Below, in pieces: positions 38,301 through 47,834 of a DNA stretch of 64,000 nucleotides. Position 1 is the stretch's first letter; each line of letters opens with the position of its first letter. Under the pieces are notes generated by a model. That model had not been told where the DNA came from and searched no databases. It saw only the letters and a program-made list of their open reading frames with translations. Both the position numbers and the translations under genes were made by a program. The stretch is from Talpa occidentalis (lineage: Eukaryota > Chordata > Mammalia > Eulipotyphla > Talpidae), in contig NW_023601322.1 of the NCBI RefSeq assembly GCF_014898055.3, forward strand, positions 66,430,740 to 66,494,739, written 5' to 3'.

Positions 38301-38830
38301 TAGGGTGCCACCCCAGAATCAATAAATAAGAACCATTCAGGGTGGAGCACATACATTTTTAAGAACCTCCCTAGATGATTCTGGTGCCCTCCTAGAGCTG
38401 ACCACCACGATCCTAAAATGACGAGACTGTCATCCACCAACTAATGCTCAATGTTTGAAGCGCTTTGTCGCAAATTCCCGCCACATTGGCCCGGCTGACT
38501 TACTGACCTCTGCCCATCTTACACTGACTCCACCTACAATCTCCTGCTATTTGACTCTTATCCTTTTCCAACAGCTCCCCGCCCATCAACTTGGACCTAA
38601 GCTCCACCTTCTTCTCACAAACCCCACCCACCCTCAAATGCCAAAACAGCCCGAATTCTGGGTGTAGCCATGGCCCTGGGCCCCGCCTTCACGCGGTCCT
38701 AGCCCCGCCCACTACAGCTTAGCGGTCTCCTCTGGCGCGCCTCCTCTTCGGGGTGGATGTTTCAGCATCCTAGAGGTTCTCGTTTCCCACGCCCCTCACC
38801 TCGGCCCCGGATTCCCGGGAGGCGCCACAT
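26066..38830 (-). CDS. DELE1: DELE1, mitochondrial stress messenger to HRI, 12 coding exons
   Basis: Coding exons from the start: 38830-38800, 38113-37999, 37903-37780, 36047-35900, 34998-34837, 34736-34648, 34544-34448, 30896-30754, 29576-29418, 29324-29232, 27027-26868, 26304-26066. They total 1,560 nt, an intact 519-codon frame plus TAA (human 515). All junctions are GT/AG and all phases agree. Residues 1-90 are a basic, poorly conserved mitochondrial-targeting region starting MWRLPG. Residues 91-110 form a hydrophobic then basic stretch. The linker at 120-240 is low complexity, and residues 245-435 are TPR/Sel1-like repeats (motifs [48 protein letters not shown]). On mitochondrial stress OMA1 cleaves DELE1, and its C-terminal part oligomerises and activates EIF2AK1 (HRI) in the cytosol; this is known for the human protein. 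Introns 7 and 8 hold four SINEs. Confidence 0.97.
26515..26705 (-). mobile_element. MIR SINE fossil
   Basis: 'actgagtaccaggctgtgct', 'tttgatcctcacaacctaat' and 'gaggtgaagaaactgaagct' occur in order, the reverse of the MIR/MIRb consensus. It lies in DELE1 intron 11. Confidence 0.75.
26731..26826. repeat. Local inverted and direct repeat in DELE1 intron 11
   Basis: GGTGTACTGTCA at 26731-26742 is the exact reverse complement of TGACAGTACACC at 26796-26807, giving a 12-bp stem around a 53-nt loop. Also TGTCATGGTATACTGAG (26739-26755) recurs with one change at 26810-26826, and CAAGGACTATGG occurs twice between them. Confidence 0.85.
26868..27027 (-). CDS. DELE1: DELE1 coding exon 11
   Basis: It follows ctcctttag and ends GCA G before gtacag. 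It encodes the last Sel1-like/TPR unit ([20 protein letters not shown]) and the helix [16 protein letters not shown]. The length is 160 nt. Confidence 0.95.
27530..27730 (+). mobile_element. MIR SINE fossil
   Basis: 'tggattccaatcttggctcc', 'accacttactagctatgtaa' and 'tcagttttctcatctataaa' occur in MIR order on the plus strand, in DELE1 intron 10. Confidence 0.8.
29232..29324 (-). CDS. DELE1: DELE1 coding exon 10
   Basis: This 93-nt, phase-0 exon lies between an accgcag acceptor and a gtacga donor. It encodes [17 protein letters not shown] then [12 protein letters not shown], a Sel1-like repeat. Confidence 0.95.
29418..29576 (-). CDS. DELE1: DELE1 coding exon 9
   Basis: This 159-nt, phase-0 exon follows tgccccag and precedes gtgagt. 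It encodes [20 protein letters not shown] and then [18 protein letters not shown], covering parts of two TPR/Sel1-like units. Confidence 0.96.
29778..30104 (-). mobile_element. tRNA-derived SINE (young subfamily)
   Basis: Minus-strand full-length copy ending ccaccggggaggccc in plus orientation. The target-site duplication is AAGAAATCCTGCTT at 29764-29777 and AAAAAATCCTGCTT at 30105-30118 (one mismatch). It sits in DELE1 intron 8, in sense with the gene. Confidence 0.95.
30754..30896 (-). CDS. DELE1: DELE1 coding exon 8
   Basis: The acceptor tttcttatag precedes GG ACA GAG and the exon ends AAG before gtaccg. It encodes [20 protein letters not shown] and then [20 protein letters not shown], the best-conserved TPR/Sel1-like unit. 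Confidence 0.96.
32641..32954 (+). mobile_element. tRNA-derived SINE (young subfamily, near-consensus)
   Basis: A very intact copy. The A box (tggtgcagcggttgagc) lies near 32652 and the B box (ggttcgatccc) near 32706-32716; the tail is caaacaaataaataaataaa followed by catgcctctataaaa. The 15-bp duplication AAAAGTTGCTCCTTG is at 32626-32640 and 32955-32969, and identical. It is in DELE1 intron 7, antisense to the gene. Confidence 0.96.
33481..33744 (-). mobile_element. tRNA-derived SINE (older subfamily)
   Basis: Minus-strand copy from taaagatttatttttattta to caggtaggccc. Flanks duplicate AGTAACAAAAATTTTT at 33465-33480 and AGTAACAAAATTTTT at 33746-33760. In DELE1 intron 7. Confidence 0.92.
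33859..34122 (-). mobile_element. tRNA-derived SINE (older subfamily)
   Basis: Minus-strand copy with a perfect 18-bp duplication, AATTATTAGTATAACTTC at 33841-33858 and 34123-34140. It lies about 115 bp from another copy in the same orientation in DELE1 intron 7. Confidence 0.95.
34448..34544 (-). CDS. DELE1: DELE1 coding exon 7
   Basis: This 97-nt exon follows tttctttttcag and ends CTG G before gtaact. It encodes [20 protein letters not shown] and [13 protein letters not shown], the helix that opens the repeat domain. Confidence 0.95.
34648..34736 (-). CDS. DELE1: DELE1 coding exon 6
   Basis: This 89-nt exon lies between ttctctgcag and gtattg. It encodes [20 protein letters not shown] then QPSGEKQ, part of the linker. 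The match to the human linker is good at both ends. Confidence 0.9.
34837..34998 (-). CDS. DELE1: DELE1 coding exon 5
   Basis: This 162-nt exon follows gacctttccag and ends GAA G before gtaggt. It encodes [20 protein letters not shown] and a low-complexity stretch ending LQDPSEE. In human the OMA1 cleavage region lies near this part of the protein; I cannot place the site exactly here. Confidence 0.92.
35315..35575 (-). mobile_element. MIR SINE fossil (well preserved)
   Basis: 'catgtactatgtgccaggca', then 'ttaactcatttagtccccca', 'aagaaattaaagcacaagga' and a 'ctgactccagagccttaact' end are in reverse MIR order. In DELE1 intron 4. Confidence 0.85.
35900..36047 (-). CDS. DELE1: DELE1 coding exon 4
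   Basis: The acceptor ctgtcttttccag precedes GGC ACT CTG and the exon ends CCC T before gtgagt. It encodes [20 protein letters not shown] and [17 protein letters not shown], with a short hydrophobic segment followed by basic residues. Confidence 0.95.
37780..37903 (-). CDS. DELE1: DELE1 coding exon 3
   Basis: This 124-nt exon lies between catctag and gtaaga. It encodes [19 protein letters not shown] and [20 protein letters not shown] followed by SW. The KDAFQW and [11 protein letters not shown] motifs match the human protein closely. Confidence 0.94.
37999..38113 (-). CDS. DELE1: DELE1 coding exon 2
   Basis: This 115-nt exon follows ccctgcacag and ends ACAG before gtaaga. It encodes the presequence region, including [20 protein letters not shown]. 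Conservation is moderate, as expected for a targeting peptide. Confidence 0.9.
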
Positions 38831-38844
38831 GTCGCCAGCACCAT
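38764..38844 (-). other. Overlapping upstream ORF start in DELE1 exon 1
   Basis: An ATG at 38844-38842 lies 14 nt before the DELE1 start and is out of frame. Read through the splice to exon 2 it runs 27 codons and ends at a TGA in exon 2, past the main start. Its context is weak (T at -3, G at +4). It matters only if transcription begins upstream of it. Confidence 0.55.
38800..38830 (-). CDS. DELE1: DELE1 coding exon 1 (start)
   Basis: The exon codes only ten residues, [10 protein letters not shown], plus one base, before a gtgagg donor. G at -3 of the ATG gives fair context. It sits inside a CpG island. It was identified by the MWRLPG start shared with human and by phase agreement with exon 2. 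Confidence 0.92.
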
Positions 38845-40006
38845 AGAGAGCGCGCAGCCAAACGAGAGAGGCGAGACCACGAGACGGCGGCTAGAGCGCC
38901 CGCTGCAGCGACCTCCGAGTGGCCGCGTCCCTGAGGAAGCACTGGCCAGCCAATCAGAAAGGGGCCCCGCCGGAAGGGCGGTGCTTGGGGAGAGGAAGTT
39001 GGGGGGCGGGGCCTCTTTCGGGCTCGCGGGGAGATGAACTGTGGCCAGGACATGGGGCTGTCGACCCAGCTTCCTGAGGAAGAGGTGTCTTTTGCCAAAG
39101 AGTGGGGCTAAGCGCGGAGGAGAGGCGGGTAGTAGGGGGCGGGCTGGACCGCCCCGGAAGCATGACCATTGAAAAGCGGGGCTAGAGCGGCCTGCGGGCG
39201 TCGGAGGACCTTGCAGGTGGAGACCCGAACCAGGAACCGTCTTCCCCAGGCCTGAGCCCGGAGGAGGTGGGGTTACCGAGCCCGAAGGGAGGGGAGTGGA
39301 GCCTGTGGTCTGACAGTTTCCTAGTGGTCCAGGACCACTTGCTTGGAGACGCGGCACCGGGCTGACTAGATGAAAAACCACACTACAGAACTCTGATCCC
39401 GGGCTGCCAGCTCGGGCGCAGCTTAATCTCATCTTTTAGCCCCCGGCCTCCCTCTGCCCCTGTCCAGGCCTCAGTGTGCGCAGTGATAGGGTCTGATGAT
39501 ATTATCTTGGTTGCTTCCACCTGGTTTGATTGGAACAACTTGAGTCGCTGCTGTAAGAGGAGACTCTCATCCCCAGATGCACTTGCCTGTTGATGAGACA
39601 CAACCATTGTTATCTGTGTGCTCTCTTGTTGGGGGTGGGGGGCGGGAAGAAAAGTCCCTCATTTACCATACTTGAATCTGTGAAATAAAGCAGCTTAAGT
39701 TCAAATGTGAGGTTTAGACTTCCTTCTCCTTTCCCCTAGAATGTGACTTTTAGGAGGGTGGAATTCTATCTGGGTAAAGGAGTACTAAGGGCGCCAACTT
39801 TTATACCCAGCCATGTCATAACAGTTAATTTGTACGATTTTTGAGCCATGTGTCAGCTACCATCCTAGAATCAGACAGATCAGAAAAGAGAATGTGTGGT
39901 CTCCAGGAAAACAATCAAGTGGCTTAACACTGACTTCTGGAGTTCTACAAATCTGAGTTTGAATCCCAGCTTTCTTCCTTCCTGGCTGTCTGCCTAACCA
40001 CACTGT

Positions 40007-40277
40007 ATTTTTTTTTTTAAGATTTATTTATTTATGCATACAAGAGCTGGGTACAGGCCAGAGATGCGGGCAGGTGAGAGGATTCACCAGAGACAGAATT
40101 GGGAGTAGAATAGGCAGATTGGCTGAAATGCACTGCTGAGGGGAGCAGCGGGCGAGACAGGAGAGGTCTGCTGCGCCATGTGGGTTGCTCCCAGGCGGGC
40201 CGGGGATCAAACTCGCTGTAGAGGGTTCGGATTGCCTCATAGTGCAGTGCTTAACCCCTTGCACCACCAGGGAGGCC
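40007..40277 (-). mobile_element. tRNA-derived SINE inserted in a MIR
   Basis: Minus-strand copy from tttttttttaagatttattt to ccaccagggaggcc. It splits a plus-strand MIR whose 5' part is at about 39905-40006 and 3' part at 40278-40395 (caggatttttatttataaaa). The target duplication is degraded (ccacact/ccacttt), so I am less sure of the exact ends. Confidence 0.88.
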
Positions 40278-41746
40278 ACTTTAAACCTCAGGATTTTTAT
40301 TTATAAAATAGGAAATATAATACATGCAATTGTATAACAATACATTGTAAATGTTTAGCATAGTTCTAGAACATAGTAAGAGCCAAATAAATGTAAGCTA
40401 CTATTAATCGCACTGGTAGAGGAAGTGAGTGGGCAAGTGTAATAATGTTCCAAAGAAGTATGAACATAGGGTTATGGGCTACCATGGGAAGACTCAAATA
40501 TCTATTTTGCATTTGAGCTGAAGCTTTAAATCTGAGCAACAGAGTTTGCCAGAGAGGGGAGAAAGGCATTGCACACAGAAAAAACAATAATAAAGTCCCA
40601 GAAATTTGAATACTGGGGAACTATTCAGAAATAGCCTTGCTTTGGGATTTGGGGTAGCCACCTTTCACATTCCTTGCGTTGCTGCCTCAAAATAAAATAA
40701 GCATGCTGATTCAAATCTATTCTTCCTCCTGGGACTTCTGTAACCTTTCTTTCAGCCTGTGAGTAGTTCTTTTCGTTCCTTAATTCTTGGTCCCATCCAG
40801 CTCTTAAGTGATGGCTCTCCAACTGTTTGAACCCTCACTGCTCTCTGCTTTTCCCTATGCCTGTAGCATTTAATTTCTTGCCATTGAATTTGGCAGTAAT
40901 TATATGTTGTCCTGTTCTTTAATTATCTCATTTGTGTAAGTCTAGTCTTCCCAGTTCTCTCCCTCAGGGCAGAGATGGCATTTTCCCATTTTGCATCCCA
41001 CATTGGGCTTGACATAGCTGTCAGCTCACAGAAGACATTCAGACAATGACTGTTGACTGGATGACTTATGCTGATGGTGATTACAGGGAAGAACTCCAGA
41101 CCCTATCATAGGATTTATTGATTTGAATGGAATGTATTCATTCCACATAAAAACATCGAGGGCTCTCCATGTGTCTTGTTCCCATACATAAAATGGCGTT
41201 ATGATGAAATGTCCCTGAAGGTTTGAGAACACTTGTGTGAGGATTAAGTGACAAGGGCAACCAGAGTCCTCACTAGCACAGCAGGTCACCTATCCAGTGC
41301 TGCCCAAAGAAGCACCAGCAGGGACAGCAACTTTGTTCCCTTGCCTTAGACTTGGCCTGAACTTCCAGGTGCAAGCCATAGGCCATTCTCTTCTGCTCCC
41401 AGCGTTGCTCTTGGTTTTTGGCTTGAGGCCTAAAGTCAAGCTGACTCAACCCCTTTACAAAGGCAAGCTAACTAACTTATTCAGGTAACCTACTGAGCAG
41501 ACACCCAGTTAACCACTTTTATGGATGCCATTGTACACTCACCAGTGAGTGTTCCATGCATTTTTTGTCTTTTTGTAGAGGCATTCTTGATTTGCATCAG
41601 TCAAATATATGAGAGCTTATTGTGTGCTGAGGAATGTCCTGAATATATAAAACAATTTTTTTTAATGGCTGTGATCCCTGCCCTCACAGAAAATAGTCTA
41701 GCAGAGAGAACAAACTTTAAATAGACAATTAAAAAACCATATGATG

Positions 41747-42051
41747 GGGCCTCCCCGGTGGCGCAGCGGTTGAGCGCTGGGTTGCGAGGCTGCCCGCAGC
41801 CTCTGAAGCACTGGTTCGATACCCCGGCTGCTCCCCGGCCACCGGAGGAGGTTCCCACATGGCGTGCAGACCTCTCCTGCCGCCCGCTGCTCCCCTCAGC
41901 AGTGTACTTCGGTCCTTCTGCCTGCTCTGCTCCCAGCTCTGACTCTGGTGAGTTCTCTCGCCCTCCCACGCTTCTGACTACCCAGTGCTTGTATGTATGT
42001 ATGTACGTATAAATAAATAAATAAATCTTTTTTTAATTAAAATAAATAAAT
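41747..42051 (+). mobile_element. tRNA-derived SINE (young subfamily)
   Basis: Begins ggcctccccggtggcgcagc. A perfect 12-bp duplication AACCATATGATG lies at 41735-41746 and 42052-42063. The tail is TATG/TAAATAAA-rich and lacks the catgcctctataaaa end found in other young copies. Confidence 0.94.
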
Positions 42052-43080
42052 AACCATATGATGTTTTCAGTATTTATTGCAGCACAGTATTGCAGAATGT
42101 AGTGACTTGAAACAATCCTTTCATTGTTTAGTTCTATGAATTGACTGGGCTCAGCGGGGCAGTTTCATGTGGGACCTGGTGAGGTTTATAGTCAGATGGC
42201 AGCTGAGGCTGTTGTTATCTGAAGGCTCAACAAGGACACTGGAAGGGCGGAGACTCTTTCCTACTTCATGCCAGGGCCTCTCTGCCATACATGGCCTCTC
42301 GCCATTTCTTAAATGGTGGCTTAGATCTTCTAAAAGTATAAAAGTGGAAATTGCCAGGCTTCTCAAGACTTAGGTCTAGAACCTACACATTATCATTTCT
42401 CATGCCCCCCGTTAAAGCAATTCACAAAACCAAGAATCAGAGAGAAAGACATAGGGCAGGAGTCCTGGGAAGTGAGGTTCTTCAGAAACTAGGAAGAATG
42501 TGGTGCTATGGGAAAACCCAGGGGAGGCTCATAACCTAGGTGTGCAAGGCAGGAAGACTTCCTGGAAGCACTCACATCTTAACTGATGAACCTGAATGAT
42601 GAGGACTGGGAATTATCCATTTGAATAAAGGAAAGGAAAACAGTTCAAGCAGGGGAAACAGTTGGTGCCAAGTGCTAAAGAGTGAGAGAGAACAAAACAG
42701 ACTGTGTGGCTCTACCTGGTGGGGGACTGGGGGAGTAAAGATATGGGTGACTGGTGGTACAGTGTAGTGAAAGCCCTTTAGTCTAGACAGGTAAATGGGG
42801 GCCAGGTCATAAAGTCTTATAAGCACCCCAAGATGTCCGGATTCTGTCCTGAGGACACAGGACACCAAGGAAGGAAGCAGGGGGAGTGAACAGGGCAGAG
42901 TATCTGGAAAAGCCTATTGGCTGCCATGGGGGAGATGAACTGCAGGGAGTTAAGCCCTCATTTTCTACTTGTCTCTTCTCGTCAGTGATCTCCCAATCGC
43001 TATGAATGCTGAGTCATCAACTCCACATTGATACCAGTTCTCTTATTATTAGGGGATATTTTATTATTAAAACAATGGAA

Positions 43081-43690
43081 GGGTCTCCCTGGTGGCACAG
43101 GGGTTAAAGTCTCAGTCAGCCAGCCATTGCCAGCCACTGTGGCATGAGTTCCATCCCTAGCCAGGGAGCTGACCCACATGGCTCAGCTGACCTCTCCTCT
43201 CCCCGCTGCTCCTCTCAGCAGGTTATTTCAGTAGATCCGTCTGTTCTGCTCCCCACTCTGTCTCCGGTGAATCCGCTTACCCCTCGCACCCCTTGTCTAC
43301 ACCCCAGTTCTTTTTTTTTCTTTTGTTTGTTTGTTATTTTGTAATTTTTTAAAAGATTTTATTTATTTATTTATACAAGCACTGGGTACAGTCAGAAGCA
43401 CAGGAGGGTGAGAGAATTCACCAGAGCCAGAGCGGGGAGCAGAACAGGCAGAAGGACCAAAGTACACTGCTGAGGGGAGCAGCGGGCGGCAGGAGAGGTC
43501 TGCGCGCCATGTGGGACCCTCCTCCGGTGGCCAGGGAGCAGCTGGGGATCGAACCGGCACTGCAGAGGCTGCGGGCAGCTTCGCAACCCAGCGATCAACT
43601 GCTGCGCCACTGGGGAGGCCCTACACCCCAGTTCTTATATACATAAATTAAAAAAACATAATCTTTTTAAAAATTTAATTTTTAAAAAGT
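43081..43690 (+). mobile_element. Older tRNA-derived SINE split by a younger SINE
   Basis: The 5' part runs 43081-43312 (ggtctccctggtggcacagg onward). The 3' part resumes at 43621 with ctacaccccagttcttatat and a poor A-rich tail to about 43690. The interruption is a minus-strand copy of the young subfamily at 43313-43620. Confidence 0.9.
43313..43620 (-). mobile_element. Young SINE nested in an older SINE
   Basis: Flanked by a perfect 16-bp duplication of host-SINE sequence, CTACACCCCAGTTCTT at 43297-43312 and 43621-43636. This shows directly that the young subfamily was active after the older one. Confidence 0.95.
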
Positions 43691-44962
43691 TAAAAACGGA
43701 AGCTCCTCTATAAGTTTTTTTGTGTGTCTTTCGACTTTAAAAAGGACATGTCATAGACTTGTCATAGCTAGCCAGTGGATCTGGACATGAGTTTGGTCAG
43801 GTGGTGAAACGGTTTATACATAAGTGTGAAGTGTGTTAAGGAAGAACTTGCCTCCCAGAGCAGGCAACATGTCAGATCAGTGGTTTGCACCCCTAAGTTA
43901 AATTAAAAGAGCACCTACTCTAGTAAAAAGTTCAAAGTACTAAAAGCTTACAACAGAAGACAGCAGCCCCCTTTCACCTTCTGGTCTTCCTTCCTAGAGG
44001 CAACTATTTTCAACTCTTTGAAGTTTCAGGAAGTAGCACAAAAAAGCAAGTGTTCTAAATTGGATTGTCTGGTGTCTAACAGCTCTCCCACCTACCTGCT
44101 AGTTTACCTTGGTCAGGTGAATTATAGTATCTTTGCCTCAGCTTCCTTACCTGTGAGATTGGTGAGGCCAGGGAATGACCATCGTACCCTTTCATGAAAA
44201 AACAGACCTGCCTGGCACATGGCCAATAAATGAGCATAGGAAGAAGGGTCTAACTTGAGAGCTGCCGTGAGTATAGTGTGGATGTAAGGCATGGATATGA
44301 GTTAGAGGAAATGACAAGAACAGAGGCTCATTAGGAGAGGTCTGTCTCTTCTCTTTGTTCTAATGCCAATTGCTGTGTTTGCTCCCAGTCCCATTCCCTT
44401 CCTGTCTCTTCTAGAACCTTGTCTCTATTATTATCCTGGCCCTCATGCCAAAGCATACATTCCTCTACTAGTTTCTTCTTTCCGCCTATGAAATATACAC
44501 AAACCTTTCCTATGTTGGGGGGAAGATTGTTTATTTGATCCTCCTGCCCCTTTCAACTACCATTCTGTTGCCTTCTCTCTAGTACCAGATTTCTTAATTA
44601 ACACACATGCTGCCTCCCATTCTTTCACGACACCCTCGCTTTTCAACTTTGTCTCCTGGCTGCCATTGCTGTTCTCTTGACACAGCTGTCACTAGGCTCA
44701 TCAAAGAGCACCTTATTAACCTCCAGTGGGCCTTTGCTCAGTTACTCTCCTTCACTCAGAGCACTTGACGCAGTGGTCACTCACTCTTTAAATCTCACAT
44801 AGAAAACCACCTCATCATCCCACTTCCTTATTTCTGTCAATGATATCATTTCCCAAGCCATTTGGAAAGAAACCTTGAACTCAACGCCCCTTTCTGCCCT
44901 CCCCCACATTAGTTTTGATTCTTATTGTAAATATTAGACACTCATTGAAACTAGCTTTTCAG

Positions 44963-45242
44963 GGCCTCCCTGGTGGTGTAGGGGTTACGTCCCAACACTA
45001 TCAAGCTATCACCAGCCACTGCAGCATGAGTTCAATCCCCAGCCAGGGAGCTGACCCACATGGCTGCAGCAGACCTCTCCTGTCTTGCCCACTGCTCCCC
45101 TCAGCAATTTATTTCAGTAGATCCACCTGTTCTGCTCCCCACTCTATCTCTGGTGAATCCTCTCTCCACCCACACCTCTGGCCTGCATCCCAGTTCTTGT
45201 ATGCATAAATAAAATAAATCTAAAAAAAAAAAAAAGAGAGAG
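44963..45242 (+). mobile_element. tRNA-derived SINE (older subfamily)
   Basis: Begins ggcctccctggtggtgtagg. Duplication AAACTAGCTTTTCAG (44948-44962) versus AAACAAGCATTTCAG (45243-45257), two differences, so it is moderately old. Confidence 0.92.
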
Positions 45243-47474
45243 AAACAAGCATTTCAGAAAAGTCTTATCAGGGTACAGAAAAGTGGGGAACTAATGGACC
45301 CCAAAGGCAGGATGCAGCTGGAATCCAGCTGAATCAGTACCATACACTTGAGACACAATGAAGTAAGTCCTCTCCCTAGGTTGTTTTCTGGATTTCTTGT
45401 GACCCGCACAGACACCCCAAAGGTGTCAGACATTCCCACACCCAGCTAGTCACCAGGTTCTGTAAAAATCACCATCTTTTGCGTCAGGCTCTTAAAGCCA
45501 TCTCCTCTCCAGCTTCTCTTGAACTGCATCTCCGGTATTTACTCTGTTGCTGTCACTGCTTCTTCCTCCCAGTCCCTGTGTATGAGCCCTGCTCACATTC
45601 AGCTCTCTCTCCATGGCCCTTTTCTTTTCCCTTCTTAACATTTAAAAGGACAGGTTTATTAGGAAAAGGAGAAAGGAAAAAAGAAGCACCTGCATAGCCA
45701 CAGGCGGGCAAGGAGGAGAGCTGCATGGTTCTTTTCTTGAACTCCCTGTGTTGTTGACTCCTAACTGAGACAGGATTGACTAGGAGCTTGGATTTTGGGT
45801 CCTGTTGACATGAATCCCCCACCACTTTTCTACTTGTGTGAATTTGGGAAGTTACTTGAAATTCTGGAGTCTCAATTCCTCATCTGTGAAGTGGGGTAAG
45901 ATGGGGTACCTCCCTGACAGGGCTGATCTGAGGCTTGCCTAATTAGCACAGTACCTCACACACAGAAAGGACTCCATAACTGGCAACAGTGATCAGTTAA
46001 ACCCTTGTTCTCTGTTCTGAGTTCTATTCTTATATCACCTGCTGGACACCCATTAGCCGTCCTGCTGTGACCTCAGACCGAGCTGTCAGCATTTCTCCAG
46101 ATATTACTAGAAGGTACAGCTTTCTGAGAGCTGTGGGGGGGGGGGGTTAAAATAGAGGGGTCATCTTACCAAATCCTTAAAGGAACCCCCCCCACCAAAC
46201 TTCAGTCAGGCCTCAGCAGAGAGTTCCCCTGTGAGCCTCCAAACCTTTTGCTGGTCAGGCCTGGAATCCAGCAAGCAGGCTGGGCTGCCATTAAGAGAGC
46301 AAAAGAAGGAAGTGAACCCAGCCTTAAAAAAAATCCCAGGGGTGGTGAGAGAAGTAGCAGGATCAGTGGATCTTGGGAGGTGGGGTGTGAAAGGGGAGAG
46401 CAGCACCCTCGGGGTGCAGAGCCCAGCTGAGGCTGGGGCTCCCTGGAGCAGGGACTTAGCACAGAAGCAAGCGGTGCTCCTGTTTTTAGCTGAGCTGTTG
46501 AAGTTCCCCTTTGCCACCCTTGTGAACATTCCTTATTAAGCTCACGGTGTAAAGCAGGGTGTATGGCCCTCAGCCTGTGCTCCCACCTCCCTCTCTGCTC
46601 CTGGGTGGTGGCATTCCTACTGGCAGGAATTGGGAAGGAGCATGCCCCACTCTCACTGGGATTTGCAGGCAGCAAGGGTAACCTCACTGCTGTTGTTCTG
46701 CTGAGGCAGCAGAGTGGCCGCGTAGTTAAGAGCTCTGATCCTGATGCAGAATGTGCCCTTGTGAATCCCACTTCTGCCATTACATCTAGGTGAGCCTGGG
46801 TAAGTTAGTTGATCTCTTTGTGCCTCATCACTGCCACAGGAAGGATGATAGGCCATTAAATAGTGGTGAGTTTTAGTAAGAAGATTTAGGTAAAGCATGC
46901 AGTCCAGCTGGACCACCTAGAGTCCAGAAGCCTCTGTTCACGGGAATGGCATCCCCATTCCCCACATGCCGAGACTGCTGTCTTCACCCTACCTTGTGTT
47001 GTCCTCTGTCTACATGTCTGTCTCTGCCATTGGACCATGAGCTCCATTAGTCAGAGATAAAATTGTATGAATCCGAGTCCTTGGAGCCAGAACAGGACCC
47101 GGTCCATAAATGAGCTTAATAAACGTGTTAACTGCTGGAAGGGACTGGTGAAATAATATAAGACTCAAGATTCCCTCTGACCTCAGAGTCCCACCATTTA
47201 TTCTGGGTCACTCCCCACAAATAGAGGGCTTAGGTCAGTCCTGTTCTGGGACTGGGGATACTACCCAATAGGATGGGCTCCTGGCCTCATGGAGTGATGG
47301 GCATTAAACATGTAACAAAACTGGACCTCCCTGGTGGTGCAGGGGCTAAGTCTCAGTGCTATCAAGCTATTGGCAACCACTGCAGCATGAGTTCAGTCCC
47401 CAGGCAGGGAGCTGATCCACATGATGCAGCAACCTCTCCTGTCTCGCTGCTCCTCCCCTCAGCAGTGTATTTCA

Positions 47475-47480
47475 TTTTTT

Positions 47481-47523
<43 letters not shown>

Positions 47524-47834
47524 TTTTTTATAGAGGCATGCTTTATTTATTTGTTTGCTGGTTGGTTGGTTGGTTTTTTTGTTTATACATGCACTGGGCA
47601 CAGTCAGAAGCGCGGGAGGGTGAGAGAATTCACCAGAGCCAGAGCGGAGAGCAGAGCAGGCAGAAGGACCGAAGTACACTGCTGAGGGGAGCAGCGGGCG
47701 GCAGGAGAGGTCTGCACGCCATGTGGGACCCTCCTCCGGTGGCCAGGGAGCAGCCGGGGATCGAACCGGCGCCGCAGTGGCCGCGCGCAGTTTCGCAACC
47801 CAGCGCTCAACCGCTGCGCCACCAGGGAGGCCAA
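47475..47834 (-). mobile_element. Young SINE nested in an older SINE
   Basis: Flanked by a perfect 14-bp duplication AGCAGTGTATTTCA at 47461-47474 and 47835-47848. Its tail (first on plus) is an expanded TTTA tract at 47481-47526. Confidence 0.95.
47481..47526. repeat. (TTTA)n microsatellite in a SINE tail
   Basis: About eleven TTTA units grew from the A-rich tail of the nested minus-strand SINE. Confidence 0.95.

Larger units (their letters stand above)
38650..39400 (-). promoter_or_regulatory. DELE1: CpG-island promoter of DELE1
   Basis: The region is rich in G+C and CpG and spans exon 1. Upstream of the minus-strand start are a CCAAT box (38950-38954 as read on plus), two CCGGAAG sites of ETS/GABP type (38970-38976 and 39154-39160), and several GGGCGGG Sp1-type sites. 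This fits a broadly expressed nuclear-encoded mitochondrial gene without TATA. I see no divergent coding gene on the plus side. Confidence 0.75.

Noticed and set aside
38770..39432. 220-codon minus-strand open frame upstream of DELE1
   Set aside because: It is a G+C-rich frame through the CpG island, out of frame with DELE1, proline- and serine-rich, with no family likeness. Only its last part overlaps the short upstream ORF noted.
46202..46780. 192-codon minus-strand open frame
   Set aside because: It has low-complexity composition, no homology I recognise, a MIR fossil within it, and competing frames on the other strand.
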